DNA from: Streptomyces sp. NBC_00461
Lineage (GTDB): Bacteria > Actinomycetota > Actinomycetes > Streptomycetales > Streptomycetaceae
Assembly (NCBI RefSeq): GCF_036013935.1
Contig: NZ_CP107902.1
Span: 7,721,001-7,785,000, forward strand
DNA length: 64,000 nt
Direction of reading: 5' to 3'
In this document: in pieces, positions 43,393 through 53,081 of the stretch
How the letters are laid out: each line of letters starts with the position of its first letter
Numbering within the stretch: position 1 is the stretch's first letter
Position numbers and translations under genes: made by a program
The notes under the pieces: model-generated
What the model was told of the DNA's origin: nothing
Seen by the model: the letters and a program-made list of their open reading frames with translations, nothing else
Database searches by the model: none

Positions 43393-44496
43393 ATGACGAA
43401 GACGACAGCGACGGCTCCCGTGCTCGGCACCCGCGCCCTCAACCGGGCGACCCTCGACCGGCAGCTCCTGCTGCGCCGCTCGCCGCTGTCCGCCGAGGCC
43501 GCCGTAGGGCATCTGCTCGGTCTGCAGGCGCAGAACGTCAAGCCGCCGTACTACGCGCTCGCCGCCCGCCTCGACGGCTTCGCGCCCGAGGAGTTGTCCG
43601 GGCTGATGGCGGACCGCGAGGTCGTCCGGATCGTCACCATGCGCTCGACCATCCACACCCACACCGCCGACGACTGCCTCACCCTGCGCCCGCTCGTCCA
43701 GGCGGCCCGCGACCGTGAACTGACCAACTTCCGCACGGGACTTGCCGGTGTGGACCTCGACCGGCTCGCCGCGCTGGCACGGGAACTGGTCGAGGCCGAG
43801 CCGCGCACCATGAAGCAGCTGCGCGAGGCCCTCCTCGTCGAGTGGCCCGATGCCGACCCCCAGTCCCTCGGTATCGCCGCCCGTTGCAAGCTCCCGCTCG
43901 TCCAGATCACCCCGCGCGGGCTGTGGGGAAAGAGCGGCCAGGTCGCCCTCACGACCGCCGAGCACTGGCTGGGCCGCCCCGCCGAACCGGCGCCCGCTCC
44001 CGATGCGACCGTCCTGCGTTACCTCGCCGCCTTCGGTCCCGCCTCCGTCAAGGACATGCAGACCTGGGCCGGTCTGACCCGTCTGCGTGACGCCTTCGAG
44101 CGGCTCCGCCCGCAGCTGGTCACCTTCCGGGACGAGAGCGGCGTCGAACTCTTCGACCTGCCGGACGCACCACGTCCCGACGCGGACACCCCGGCCCCGC
44201 CCCGCTTCCTCCCCGAGTTCGACAACCTGCTCCTCTCCCACTCCGACCGCACCAGGGTCGTACCGCCCGAGTACCGGGGCCGCAGCTGGGTCGGCAACAT
44301 GGTCCACTGCACGCTCCTGGTCGACGGCTTCCTCGCGGGGGTGTGGAGGCTGGAGGAGAGCGCGCTCGTCGTCGAGCCCTTCGGCAGGCTCACCAAGGCC
44401 CAGCGGGCGGACGTCGTGGAGGAGGGGCAGCGGATGCTCGCCGTCATGCACCCGCAGACGTCGTACGACATCCGCTTCGGCACCGTGATCGGCTAG
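43393..44496 (+). CDS. AlkZ-like winged-helix DNA glycosylase homologue
   Basis: The 367-residue protein belongs to the HTH_42 winged-helix superfamily, which includes the DNA glycosylases AlkZ (azinomycin resistance) and YcaQ (interstrand crosslink unhooking). The catalytic region reads HLLGLQAQNVKPPYYA, a Q-x-Q motif (Gln45 and Gln47) as in AlkZ-type members rather than Q-x-D as in YcaQ types. Other blocks fit the family (VRIVTMRSTIHTHTADD; LPEFDNLLLSHSDRTRVV). It may excise bulky N-alkyl purines. I chose the ATG at 43393; an upstream start adds 10 residues. A dyad sits in the promoter. Confidence 0.82.
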   Translation: MTKTTATAPVLGTRALNRATLDRQLLLRRSPLSAEAAVGHLLGLQAQNVKPPYYALAARLDGFAPEELSGLMADREVVRIVTMRSTIHTHTADDCLTLRPLVQAARDRELTNFRTGLAGVDLDRLAALARELVEAEPRTMKQLREALLVEWPDADPQSLGIAARCKLPLVQITPRGLWGKSGQVALTTAEHWLGRPAEPAPAPDATVLRYLAAFGPASVKDMQTWAGLTRLRDAFERLRPQLVTFRDESGVELFDLPDAPRPDADTPAPPRFLPEFDNLLLSHSDRTRVVPPEYRGRSWVGNMVHCTLLVDGFLAGVWRLEESALVVEPFGRLTKAQRADVVEEGQRMLAVMHPQTSYDIRFGTVIG

Positions 44497-44524
44497 GGCC
44501 TTCGGGACCGGGGTCCCGTGGCAC

Positions 44525-45172
44525 TCAGTCCGCCCGGCCCGTGACCGCCACCGTCAGGCCCAGCCCGATCATCGCGAAGCCGCCCGCGCCGCCGATCATC
44601 GACAGCCGGCGGTCGGAGCGCGCGAACCAGGTGCGGGCGGCCGAGGCGGAGAGGCCCCACAGGGTGTCCGTGACCAGGCCGATCGAGATGGGGATCAGGC
44701 CGAGCACCAGCATCTGCAGGGGGACGCGGCCCGCCGTGTGGTCCACGAACTGGGGGAGCACGGCGGCGAAGAAGACCACGCCCTTGGGGTTGGTCACCCC
44801 GACGAGCGCGCCGTCGAGCACCGTGCGCAGATCGCCGCGGGCCGGTCCCGTCGGTCCTGTCCGGATCGCCGCCGCCGTCAGTTCCCTGCGGTGCCGGAAG
44901 GCCTGTACGCCCAGGTGCACCAGATAGGCGGCGCCGGCCAGCTTGACCACCAGGTAGACCGTCACCGACCGCTCGACCAGCGAGCCGATGCCGATCGCGA
45001 CCGCCACCACCAGCAGGTACGAGCCGAAGACGTTGCCGATCGCCGTGGCGACCGCGGTGCGGCGGCCGTGGGCGAGCGCCCGGCCGATGACGAACAGGAC
45101 GCTGGGTCCCGGAATCACGATCACCAGCAGGGACATCGCGGCGAAGGCGAGGAAACGGTCCGTGGACACCAT
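44525..45172 (-). CDS. LysE/RhtB-family amino acid exporter
   Basis: The 215-residue protein has about six membrane segments and the LysE signatures (FAAMSLLVIVIPGPSVLFVI near the start; RRTAVATAIGNVFGSYLLV; VTNPKGVVFFAAVLPQFVD). It exports an amino acid or derivative. The ATG at 45172 follows GAGGGGAG; an upstream start would add 14 residues. It is divergent from a LysR-type gene with 65 bp between them, the usual arrangement for an exporter and its substrate-sensing activator. Confidence 0.9.
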   Translation of the reverse strand: MVSTDRFLAFAAMSLLVIVIPGPSVLFVIGRALAHGRRTAVATAIGNVFGSYLLVVAVAIGIGSLVERSVTVYLVVKLAGAAYLVHLGVQAFRHRRELTAAAIRTGPTGPARGDLRTVLDGALVGVTNPKGVVFFAAVLPQFVDHTAGRVPLQMLVLGLIPISIGLVTDTLWGLSASAARTWFARSDRRLSMIGGAGGFAMIGLGLTVAVTGRAD

Positions 45173-45237
45173 GCGTATCACTCCCCTCGGGCGCTCATTC
45201 AAACAGCCGCCCACCGGCTCCCTCTAGAGTCGGTCCC

Positions 45238-46104
45238 ATGGAACTGCGGCAGCTCACCTACTTCGTCACGGTCGCCGAGGAGCTGCACTTCGGCCGGGCG
45301 GCCGAGCGGCTGCACATCGTGCAGTCCGCGGTGAGCATGCAGATACAGCGGTTGGAACGGGAGCTGGGCGCCGGACTGTTCGACCGCACACCGCGCCGGG
45401 TGCGGCTCACGGCGGCGGGGGAGCGGCTGCTGCCCGAGGCGCGGGCGGTGCTGGCCGCGGCCGACCGGGCGCGGGCCGCCGTCGCCCCGCCGCCCGGCCT
45501 CCGCATCGGCACCAGTACGGGACTCGGCACGCATCTCGACCGCGTGCTCGCCGCGTTCGCCCGCCGCGCGCCGGACGTGCCCGTCGAACTGTTCTCGCTC
45601 CCGGCGGCCGAACGGCTGGCCCGGGTCGCGGGCGGGCAACTGGACGCCGCGTTCGTACGGGCCGTGGAGCCGGTGCCGGGTGTGCGGGTGCTGCCGCTGT
45701 GGCCCGACCCCCTGGTCGCCGCCCTGCCCGCCACGCATCCGCTCGCCGGTCGCGCGGAGATCGGCGTCGGGGAACTGGCCGGGCTGCCCCTGAGCCTCAC
45801 CGAGCGCCGCAACAATCCCGCCCTCGTCGACCTGGTCGTCGGCGCCTGTCAGGAGGCCGGGTTCGAGCCGCTGCCCGGACCGGCGGGCGGCTCCCTCCAG
45901 GACACCCTCGCCAGCATCGGCACGCGACCGCTGTGGACGGTCGTCTACGCGTCCCACGCGCGCGTACTGCACAGCCCCCGCGTCGCCTTCGTACCTTTCC
46001 GCGCGCCGGGACTCGCCCTGTCGACGGGCCTCGCCGTGCCTCGCGCGACCCCGCCCCCGCACCTGGACACCCTGCTGCTGGCCTGTGGCGATCACGAGAG
46101 CTGA
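45238..46104 (+). CDS. LysR-family transcriptional regulator
   Basis: The 288-residue protein has the LysR winged helix at its start (ELRQLTYFVTVAEELHFGRA; RLHIVQSAVSMQIQRLEREL) and a two-lobed effector-binding domain. TAGAGT lies 7 bp before the ATG, which suggests a leaderless transcript. It is divergent from the LysE-type exporter and probably controls it. A small tautomerase gene follows on the same strand after 103 bp. Confidence 0.9.
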   Translation: MELRQLTYFVTVAEELHFGRAAERLHIVQSAVSMQIQRLERELGAGLFDRTPRRVRLTAAGERLLPEARAVLAAADRARAAVAPPPGLRIGTSTGLGTHLDRVLAAFARRAPDVPVELFSLPAAERLARVAGGQLDAAFVRAVEPVPGVRVLPLWPDPLVAALPATHPLAGRAEIGVGELAGLPLSLTERRNNPALVDLVVGACQEAGFEPLPGPAGGSLQDTLASIGTRPLWTVVYASHARVLHSPRVAFVPFRAPGLALSTGLAVPRATPPPHLDTLLLACGDHES

Positions 46105-46207
46105 TCGCTGCGGTCGCGGTCTGCCTCTTGGTCGGGACTGTCCGACGCGATGGACTGGACCCACCGAGACGGAGCCGAAGAGGCAACGTAATCAAGGGAG
46201 TTCAGTC

Positions 46208-46390
46208 ATGCCGATCGTCACCATCCAGCAGGGCCCCCGCGACACCGAGCTCAAGCGGGACCTCGTCAAGCGCGTCACGGACGCCTTCGTCGACGCGTAC
46301 AAGATCCCGGCCGAGACCGTGCAGGTGTGGATCCACGAGGTGCCGACGGACAGCTGGGGAGCGGCCGGGAAGCTCACGGCCGACAAGTAG
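46208..46390 (+). CDS. 4-oxalocrotonate tautomerase family protein
   Basis: This 60-residue protein starts MPIVTIQQGPRDTELKRDLV. After removal of Met, Pro1 would be the catalytic base of the family, and the length equals the 4-OT subunit. The family makes hexamers that tautomerise or dehalogenate small keto acids. AAGGGAG precedes the ATG. No catechol-cleavage genes are nearby, so its substrate is unknown; it may belong with the upstream LysR gene. Confidence 0.88.
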   Translation: MPIVTIQQGPRDTELKRDLVKRVTDAFVDAYKIPAETVQVWIHEVPTDSWGAAGKLTADK

Positions 46391-46400
46391 CGCGCATGGA

Positions 46401-46446
46401 AAGGGGACGCTGCGGGCTGCTCGTGGTAGCCCGCAACGCCCCCTTG
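46401..46446. terminator. Hairpin between convergent genes
   Basis: An imperfect stem of about 18 bp (46401-46418 with 46429-46446, two mismatches) lies 11 bp after the tautomerase stop and 37 bp from the end of the convergent protease gene. Confidence 0.7.
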
Positions 46447-46482
46447 TCTCTCACCTGAGGGGTGCTCAGGAGGTCTTCCGGG

Positions 46483-47274
46483 TCACGAGGTGATCTGCGC
46501 GGTCACCAGGTTCGAGAACGTGGTCAGCCGGGTGTACACACCCGGGTAACCCGCCTCCGCGCAGCCCTCGCCCCAAGAAGTGATCCCTGCCAGGACGCCC
46601 CCGATGAGCAGGGGACCGCCGCTGTCGCCCTGGCAGGTGTCTGTGCCGCCGGTTGAGTATCCGGCGCAAACCATGTCGGTCTGGACGAAGTCCGAACCGT
46701 AGGAGCTCTTGCAGCTGGAGTCGGCCACGATCGGTACGGTCGCGGTCCGCAGCTGGTTGGAGGAGCTGCCGTTCTCCGAGGTGGTGCCCCATCCGAGGAT
46801 GCGGGCGGTGGCGCCGGCCGCGTACACCGAGGTGTCCGCGGACGAGACGTACGACGCCTTCGTGTAAGGCATCGCCGTCGACAGCGTCAGGACGGCCACG
46901 TCGTCGCCGTTGGTGGCATCCGTGTAGTCCGGGTTGACCCAGATCTTGCTGACCTTGCTGACGGTCCCGTTCGTGCCGTTCAGATAGGTGCGGCCGCCGA
47001 CGACCCGGACGCTGCTGGTGCTCTCGCCGGCCATGCAGTGCGCGGCCGTGACCACCTTGGTGGCCGAGACGAGGGTGCCGCCGCAGAACTGGTTCTGCGA
47101 GGCGTCCGTGATCTGCATGACGAAGGGGTAGGTCGTCGTGGTGGTGGTAGTGCCGCCCACGATGGGCTGGGGCGCGGCAGCCGCGGAAGGCGCGCCGAGC
47201 AGTACGGTGGCGGCCGCTGCGGCGGCCGACGTGACTACTGCGGCGGTCTTTCTGACACGGGTTGGCCCGAACAT
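46483..47274 (-). CDS. Secreted trypsin-like serine protease (S1)
   Basis: The 263-residue precursor has a signal peptide (TAAVVTSAAAAAATVLLGAP) and a very short propeptide ending APQP before the mature start IVGG. The catalytic triad is visible: TAAHC (His), DDVAVLTL (Asp) and GDSGGP (Ser). The Asp six residues before the catalytic Ser (TDTCQGDSGGP) gives trypsin-like Lys/Arg specificity, as in SGT of S. griseus. Six cysteines can form three disulfides. A 16-bp palindrome lies upstream. It acts outside the cell. Confidence 0.93.
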   Translation of the reverse strand: MFGPTRVRKTAAVVTSAAAAAATVLLGAPSAAAAPQPIVGGTTTTTTTYPFVMQITDASQNQFCGGTLVSATKVVTAAHCMAGESTSSVRVVGGRTYLNGTNGTVSKVSKIWVNPDYTDATNGDDVAVLTLSTAMPYTKASYVSSADTSVYAAGATARILGWGTTSENGSSSNQLRTATVPIVADSSCKSSYGSDFVQTDMVCAGYSTGGTDTCQGDSGGPLLIGGVLAGITSWGEGCAEAGYPGVYTRLTTFSNLVTAQITS

Positions 47275-47415
47275 GAGTCTCCTCAGTGGGGGTTGCCGGT
47301 GGGGGGTCGCGCGGGTGTGGGGGTGGCACGGGGGTCGCGGGACCGACCCCCGTATGCCCGGGCGAGCGGCACGCCCCTCACGCTAGGACCCGGAACCCCC
47401 GGCTCCCAATGAGGG

Positions 47416-47431
47416 AACCCCCTAGGGGGTT
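47416..47431. promoter_or_regulatory. Perfect 16-bp palindrome upstream of the protease gene
   Basis: AACCCCCTAGGGGGTT equals its own reverse complement and lies 142 bp upstream of the trypsin-like protease start and 47 bp after the end of the LAL regulator gene. A second small dyad, GAGGG-AAAA-CCCTC (47436-47449), is adjacent. It may be an operator for the protease gene. Confidence 0.6.
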
Positions 47432-47477
47432 GGGTGAGGGAAAACCCTCGGTCGGGTTCAGTTAACCTGGCGCGCCG

Positions 47478-50285
47478 TCACTTCGCGCGCCGCTGCGCCG
47501 CCAAACGGACGATATCCACGCGCGAGCGGATCCCCAGCTTGCGGTAGACCCGGGTCAGGGTCGCCTCGACCGTCTTCACACTGATGAACAGCCGCGCGGC
47601 GATCTCCCGGTTGGTCGCGCCCTCCATGACGAGTGCGGCGACCTGACGTTCCATCGCGGCGAGCCCTTCCAGGCCCTCTGACGCGGCAGGGGGGCTGATC
47701 GGTTCCACCCGCCTCGCCACGGCGGCCGCCTCCACCTGACGCACCCAGGGCAGCGCCCGGCAGCGCCGGAACAGCCGGGCCGCCTCGTCGTACGACGCCG
47801 GCCCCGCCCGGTCGGTGCGCAGCGACGCCAGCGCGAACGCGGCGCGTGCCTCCTCCAGCGCGTACCCCAGCTTGGCCAGCCGGTCCTGCACCGACGTCAG
47901 CTGGGCGAGGGCGGCCTCGTGCTCCCCGCGCGCGGCCCGCATCAGTGCCTCGGCCCGGTCCAGGACCGCCAGCACGCTCTCGCGGTCCAGGCGCAGCGCC
48001 TGTTCGCGGGCCACGTCGAGGAGTTGCCGTGCCTCGTCCAGCGCACCGATCCGTACGAGTGCCTCGGCGAGGTCGCCGTGCCAGCGGCCGCGCGCCGGGT
48101 CGGTGATGCCGAGCCCGTGCTCCAGCTCCCGCACCCGGCGCAGCGAATGGACCGCGCCCTCGGCGTCCCCGGCGACCAGCTGGGCGTGCCCGAGCGCGGT
48201 CAGCCCGCGGGAGGTGTACATCTGGTCGCCTGCCTGCTCGGCCAGTTCCACCGCCTCCCGCCCCAGCGTCAGGGCCCGTTCCACGTCCCCGCCGGAGGCC
48301 TCCGCGATGGAGGCGAGCACGGCGGAGGGCATCTCGCCGATCCCGGAGTCACGGGCCAGCCGCATGCTCTCGCGGGCGAGGTCGAGGGCGCGGCCGCAGT
48401 GCCCGGAGCGCAGTTCGGTCTCGGCGAGCAGACGCACGAAGTGCACCTCGCTCTCGACCATGCCGCGCCGGCGCACCTCGCGCAGCAGCGCGTTGACGGT
48501 GCTGCGGGCCTCGGGCAGCTGGTCGCTCATGATCAGCCAGCGGTAGCGGGTCGCGCCCGGGCCGTTGTGGTGGCACGCCACCTGTGGGTCCTGAGGCTCC
48601 TTCAGGGCACGCTTGATGGTCGCGGGGGCGTCCGGATGGCCCATCAGGGTCTCGGTCTGCGCCTGGAACGCCAGCGAGAGGAGTTCGGTGCGGCGGTCAC
48701 CGCCCCGGGCGGCCAGCTCCGCCGCGTGCGCGGCCTCCTGCCGGCCCTCCGCGAAGTCGCCGTCCACGACGAGGCTGCGCCAGGCCAGCTGGTAGTGGAC
48801 CAGGGCGAGCAGCCGCGGGTCGTCGCCGGCGTCGGCCAGCGCCTGCGGGTAGACGGTGTCGACGTCGCCGAGGGCCTGCCCGGCCGCCTCGATCACCACC
48901 ATCCAGGCCCGCACCCGGTCCGCGGGCGTGGTGGCCCGGGTCAGTACCTCGCGGGCGATGTCCCGGGCGAGGTCCACCTCGCCCGCGGTGATCGCGTCCT
49001 CGGCCGCCTGCAGCCGGCGCTCGTCCGGGCCCGGTTCGCCGTCGGCGGGGGTGTGCCGGGCGGCGAGCAGCCCGAGCGACGCGGCCACCGAGGGCGCCCC
49101 GCGGTCCCGGGCCAGGGCGGCGGCCTCGGCGAGGCGGGCCGCGGCCTCCGGGTCGGTGCCGGTGGTCGCGAGGGCGAGATGGCGGGCGCGCTCGATCGGG
49201 TCGGAGGCCGCCGTGGACAGCGCGGCGTGCGCGGCCCGCCGCTCCTGCGCGGGCGCCTCCGCGTACAGCGCGGCCGAGATCAGCGGATGGGCGAACCGTA
49301 CGGCGGGACCTTCCGGCTCGGTGGCCAGCAGCCCGAGCTCGGCCGCCTGGGCGGTCTCCGCCTCGGCGTTGTCCCGGCCGGCCGCGCGCAGCAGGGCCAG
49401 CGTGGGGCGGGCGCCCGCGCTGGCCACCAGGAGGGTGCGGCGGGCCTCGTCGGAGAGCATCCCGAGGCGGTTCAGGACGAGGGCGCGCAGCGAGGTGGGC
49501 ACCGGCAGCGGCTCGCCCGGCCTCGGCGGGGTCGGATTCTCGGCAAGGGCGCGGCCCAGTTCGAGCGCGAAGAGCGGATTGCCGCCGCTGGTGCGGTGGA
49601 TCTCCCGGACCGTGGAACGCGGCAGACCGGTGTAGCCGCGGTGGTCGAGCAGCGTGGACACCTGGGCGCGGGAGAGCGCGCCGAGCCGCACGGCGAGGGT
49701 GTCGGGCGGCGACGCGCTCAGGTGACGGTCGTACTCCTGACCCTCCGTGCGTACCGCGCACAGCAGTTGCACCCGGGTGTCGCCGAGGCGGCGGGCGGCG
49801 AAGCCGAGGAGCTCCGCGCTCGCCGGGTCCAGCCACTGCAGGTCGTCCGCCACGACGAGGACGGGCGCCTCGGCGGCGAGGGCGCGCAGCGCCGACAGGA
49901 CGGCGAGCCGCAGGGCGAGGCCGTCGCGCTGGAGCGTGGACTCGCCGCGGCCGGTGAGCGCCGACTCCAGTGCCGTGCGCTGGGCGGCGGGCAGCTTGTC
50001 GGACACCTCGTCCACGACCAGGCCCAGCAGGTCGGCGAGGGCCAGGAACGGAAGATGGGATTCGGACTCGGTCGCCGAGCAGCGCAACACCGTGTGCGCC
50101 GCTGTCCCGTATTCGGATGCCAATGCCCGCAGAGCGGTCGACTTTCCTATTCCGGCGGGGCCGTGGAGCAGCACGCTGCCGCCGCGGGCGAGTTGCTCAC
50201 GCGCCGCGCTGAGCAGCTCCGCCCGGCCGATGACCAGGTCGGGGCGGCATCTGGCAGGCTCCTTGAAGTCCCGTCGCACGGTCAC
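47478..50285 (-). CDS. Large ATP-binding LuxR-type (LAL) regulator
   Basis: The 935-residue protein has an N-terminal STAND/AAA ATPase with Walker A (LHGPAGIGKSTALRAL) and Walker B (VLVVADDLQWLD), a long helical TPR-like region, and a C-terminal LuxR helix-turn-helix (ALVMEGATNREIAARLFISV then KTVEATLTRVYRKLGIRS). LAL regulators activate transcription when bound to ATP and an inducer. The GTG at 50285 follows GGAGGGG. The protease gene lies downstream on the same strand and is a possible target. A wide inverted repeat lies upstream. Confidence 0.9.
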   Translation of the reverse strand: MTVRRDFKEPARCRPDLVIGRAELLSAAREQLARGGSVLLHGPAGIGKSTALRALASEYGTAAHTVLRCSATESESHLPFLALADLLGLVVDEVSDKLPAAQRTALESALTGRGESTLQRDGLALRLAVLSALRALAAEAPVLVVADDLQWLDPASAELLGFAARRLGDTRVQLLCAVRTEGQEYDRHLSASPPDTLAVRLGALSRAQVSTLLDHRGYTGLPRSTVREIHRTSGGNPLFALELGRALAENPTPPRPGEPLPVPTSLRALVLNRLGMLSDEARRTLLVASAGARPTLALLRAAGRDNAEAETAQAAELGLLATEPEGPAVRFAHPLISAALYAEAPAQERRAAHAALSTAASDPIERARHLALATTGTDPEAAARLAEAAALARDRGAPSVAASLGLLAARHTPADGEPGPDERRLQAAEDAITAGEVDLARDIAREVLTRATTPADRVRAWMVVIEAAGQALGDVDTVYPQALADAGDDPRLLALVHYQLAWRSLVVDGDFAEGRQEAAHAAELAARGGDRRTELLSLAFQAQTETLMGHPDAPATIKRALKEPQDPQVACHHNGPGATRYRWLIMSDQLPEARSTVNALLREVRRRGMVESEVHFVRLLAETELRSGHCGRALDLARESMRLARDSGIGEMPSAVLASIAEASGGDVERALTLGREAVELAEQAGDQMYTSRGLTALGHAQLVAGDAEGAVHSLRRVRELEHGLGITDPARGRWHGDLAEALVRIGALDEARQLLDVAREQALRLDRESVLAVLDRAEALMRAARGEHEAALAQLTSVQDRLAKLGYALEEARAAFALASLRTDRAGPASYDEAARLFRRCRALPWVRQVEAAAVARRVEPISPPAASEGLEGLAAMERQVAALVMEGATNREIAARLFISVKTVEATLTRVYRKLGIRSRVDIVRLAAQRRAK

Positions 50286-50334
50286 CGCTCCCCTCCGAGT
50301 GTCGTGTCCGGGCCAAATTCTAGGCAACCTCTCT

Positions 50335-50396
50335 TTGAATTTCGGGCGGACCACGTCGTGAGGGATATAACAACGGTACGGTACGCGGAAATTCAA
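50335..50396. promoter_or_regulatory. Widely spaced inverted repeat upstream of the LAL gene
   Basis: TTGAATTTC (50335-50343) and GAAATTCAA (50388-50396) form a perfect 9-bp inverted repeat with centres 53 bp apart, about five helical turns, in an AT-richer patch 50 bp upstream of the LAL start. A -10-like TAGAAT (minus strand) lies at 50317-50322. The pair could bind two dimers or loop DNA. Confidence 0.55.
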
Positions 50397-50458
50397 GCCG
50401 CCTGCGAATGAATACAACGCCGACACTGCGGGGCCGCGCCGAAGCGGACCCCTCGGTG

Positions 50459-51292
50459 CTACGGCAACAGCCCCGCCCGGCGAGCCGCGACCACCGCCTC
50501 CCCGCGCGTGTGGGCCCCGAGCTTCCGCATCGCCGACCGCAGATAGCCCTTGACCGTCTCGGCCCGGACCCCGAGCCGCTGAGCGGCCACCGCGTTCGTC
50601 GCTCCCGCGGCCACACACGCCAGCACATCCAGCTCACGGGGGGCCAGGCCCACCCCGTCGGCCTGCGCCTTCGGGGTCAGCAGCCCGCACACGCCGAGCA
50701 GCTGCGCCCGCAGCGCCGGGTCGGCGATCCGTGGGGCCAGCGCCCGCAGCGCCGCATGCGCCTCCCGCACCTGCTCCCAGTCGGCGCCCGTCGAGGGATC
50801 CCCGCCGGGCTCGGCACGCACGGCCGCCGCCAGGCTCCGCGCCTCGTCCCCGACGGCCAGCGCCTGCTCCACGTCCCGCGCCGCCTCCATCGCCGCGTCC
50901 AGGGTGCGGTCGCCCAGCGGCCGGGCGGTGCGCAGAGCGCCGTACAGCACACCCCGCACCCGACGTCGTACGACCACCGGAACCGCCAGTATCGAACGCA
51001 GCCCCTCCAGGGCGACCGGGATGTCGTACTCGTGGCTGATCTGCCGGGACGAGGAGTAGTCCGTCACGGAGCACGGCCGGGCGCGCGCGACCGCCCGGCC
51101 GCCCAGGCCGTTGCCGGACGTCACCGGGAGGCCGCTCAGCGCGGAGGTCGCGTTGCCGCTCAGCTCGGTGATGCGCACATGCCGCCGTCCCGGCTCCACC
51201 AGCCCGCCGAAGGCGACCGGCAGCCCGGTCGTGCGCCGCAGCCGTACCAGCGCGTTGCGTATCTCGACCGCCCCGGACGCTTCTGCTGTCAC
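50459..51292 (-). CDS. GAF-LuxR transcriptional regulator
   Basis: The 277-residue protein has a GAF-like sensor domain (residues about 10-150: [40 protein letters not shown]), a helical linker and a C-terminal LuxR helix-turn-helix ([20 protein letters not shown] then [20 protein letters not shown]). Regulators of this type are often divergent from acyl-CoA synthetase genes in Streptomyces, as here (115-bp gap), and may sense an acyl or aromatic ligand. The GTG at 51292 follows AAAGGGC. Confidence 0.88.
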   Translation of the reverse strand: MTAEASGAVEIRNALVRLRRTTGLPVAFGGLVEPGRRHVRITELSGNATSALSGLPVTSGNGLGGRAVARARPCSVTDYSSSRQISHEYDIPVALEGLRSILAVPVVVRRRVRGVLYGALRTARPLGDRTLDAAMEAARDVEQALAVGDEARSLAAAVRAEPGGDPSTGADWEQVREAHAALRALAPRIADPALRAQLLGVCGLLTPKAQADGVGLAPRELDVLACVAAGATNAVAAQRLGVRAETVKGYLRSAMRKLGAHTRGEAVVAARRAGLLP

Positions 51293-51407
51293 CTGCTTGC
51301 CCTTTCCTGCGGCGCACACCCCCGTTCGGGGGTAGTGAGACCTGCATCACGGATTACACGATGGCAGAGAGCCGCCCGGCAATGGTCCGGTGATGAGGAG
51401 GACACAG

Positions 51408-53081
51408 ATGACGACGGCGACGGAGGCCTTCCGGAGCGCGCGGGACTTCCTGCTGGAGCACCGCGAGGACTACGCGAGGGCGTACGAGGGCTTCAGCTGG
51501 CCCCGGCCCGAGCACTTCAACTGGGCGCTCGACTGGTTCGACGTCATCGCCGACGGCAACGACCGGACCGCCCTGCACATCGTCGAGGAGGACGGCACCG
51601 AGGTCCGCGTCTCCTTCGCCGAGATGTCCGAGCGTTCGGACCGGGTGGCCACCTGGCTGCGCGAGCGGGGCGTCGCCGCCGAGGACCGGATCCTCGTCAT
51701 GCTCGGCAACCAGGCCGAGCTGTGGGAGACGGCCCTCGCGGCGATGAAGCTGCGCGCCGTCGTCATCCCGGCCACCCCGCTGCTCGGCCCCGCCGACCTG
51801 CGCGACCGCGTCGAGCGGGGCCGGGTCAGGCACGTGATCGTGCGCGCCGAGGACACCGCCAAGTTCGACGACGTCCCCGGCGGCTTCACCCGTATCGCCG
51901 TCGGCGGACTGCCCGAGGAGGGCTGGGAGCCGTACGAGGACGCGTACGTCGCCCCGGCCGAGTTCCTCCCGGACGGCCCCACCCTCGCCGACGACCCGCT
52001 GATGCTGTACTTCACCTCGGGCACCACCGCCCGCCCCAAGCTGGTCGAGCACACCCACACCTCGTACCCGATCGGCCACCTGTCGACCCTGTACTGGATC
52101 GGCTTGCAGCCCGGCGACGTGCACCTGAACATCTCCTCGCCCGGCTGGGCCAAGCACGCCTGGTCGAACCTGTTCGCGCCGTGGAACGCCGAGGCGACCG
52201 TCTTCATCCACAACTACACGCGCTTCGACGCGGGCCGCCTGATGGCCGAGATGGACCGCGCCGGTGTCACCACCTTCTGCGCCCCGCCGACCGTCTGGCG
52301 CATGCTCATCCAGGCCGACCTGACCGAGCTGCGCACCCCGCCGCGCGAGGTCGTGGCCGCCGGCGAGCCCCTGAACCCCGAGGTCATCGAGCAGGTCCGG
52401 CGCGCCTGGGGCGTCACCATCCGGGACGGCTTCGGGCAGACCGAGACGGCCGTGCAGGTCGCCAACAGCCCGGGGCAGCGGCTCAAGACCGGCTCGATGG
52501 GGCGGCCGAGCCCCGGGTACCGGGTCGAATTGCTGGACCCGGTGACGGGCGCGCCGGGTGCCGTCGAGGGCGAGATCGCCCTCGACCTGTCGGGGCGGCC
52601 CGTCGGCCTGATGACCGGCTACCACGGCGACCCGGACCGTACGGCGCAGGCGATGGCCGGCGGCTACTACCGCACCGGCGACATCGGTTCGCGGGACGCC
52701 GACGGCTACATCACCTACGTCGGCCGCTCCGACGACGTGTTCAAGGCCTCCGACTACAAGATCAGCCCCTTCGAGCTGGAGAGCGCGCTCCTGGAGCACG
52801 AGGCGGTCGCCGAGGCCGCCGTGGTGCCCGCCCCGGACGAGCTGCGCCTGGCCGTGCCCAAGGCGTACGTCGTCCTCGCCGAGGGATGGCAGCCGGGCCC
52901 CGACACGGCGAAGGTGCTGTTCGAGCACTCCCGAGAGGTCCTCGCCCCGTACAAGCGCATCCGCCGCCTGGAGTTCGCGCCGCTGCCGAAGACCGTCTCG
53001 GGCAAGATCCGCCGGATCGAGCTGCGCGAGGCCACGGCCGCGGGCTCGGCGGACGAGTACCGCGAGGAGGACTTCCGGTGA
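51408..53081 (+). CDS. AMP-forming acyl-CoA synthetase (acetyl-CoA-synthetase-like)
   Basis: The 557-residue enzyme has the ANL-superfamily motifs: P-loop [20 protein letters not shown], the YRTGD motif near 435 and the C-terminal catalytic lysine ([10 protein letters not shown]). The start ([20 protein letters not shown]) resembles medium-chain or acetoacetyl/propionyl-type synthetases. It activates a short or medium organic acid with ATP and CoA. GAGGAGG precedes the ATG. It overlaps the next synthetase gene by GTGA, so both are made together. Confidence 0.9.
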   Translation: MTTATEAFRSARDFLLEHREDYARAYEGFSWPRPEHFNWALDWFDVIADGNDRTALHIVEEDGTEVRVSFAEMSERSDRVATWLRERGVAAEDRILVMLGNQAELWETALAAMKLRAVVIPATPLLGPADLRDRVERGRVRHVIVRAEDTAKFDDVPGGFTRIAVGGLPEEGWEPYEDAYVAPAEFLPDGPTLADDPLMLYFTSGTTARPKLVEHTHTSYPIGHLSTLYWIGLQPGDVHLNISSPGWAKHAWSNLFAPWNAEATVFIHNYTRFDAGRLMAEMDRAGVTTFCAPPTVWRMLIQADLTELRTPPREVVAAGEPLNPEVIEQVRRAWGVTIRDGFGQTETAVQVANSPGQRLKTGSMGRPSPGYRVELLDPVTGAPGAVEGEIALDLSGRPVGLMTGYHGDPDRTAQAMAGGYYRTGDIGSRDADGYITYVGRSDDVFKASDYKISPFELESALLEHEAVAEAAVVPAPDELRLAVPKAYVVLAEGWQPGPDTAKVLFEHSREVLAPYKRIRRLEFAPLPKTVSGKIRRIELREATAAGSADEYREEDFR

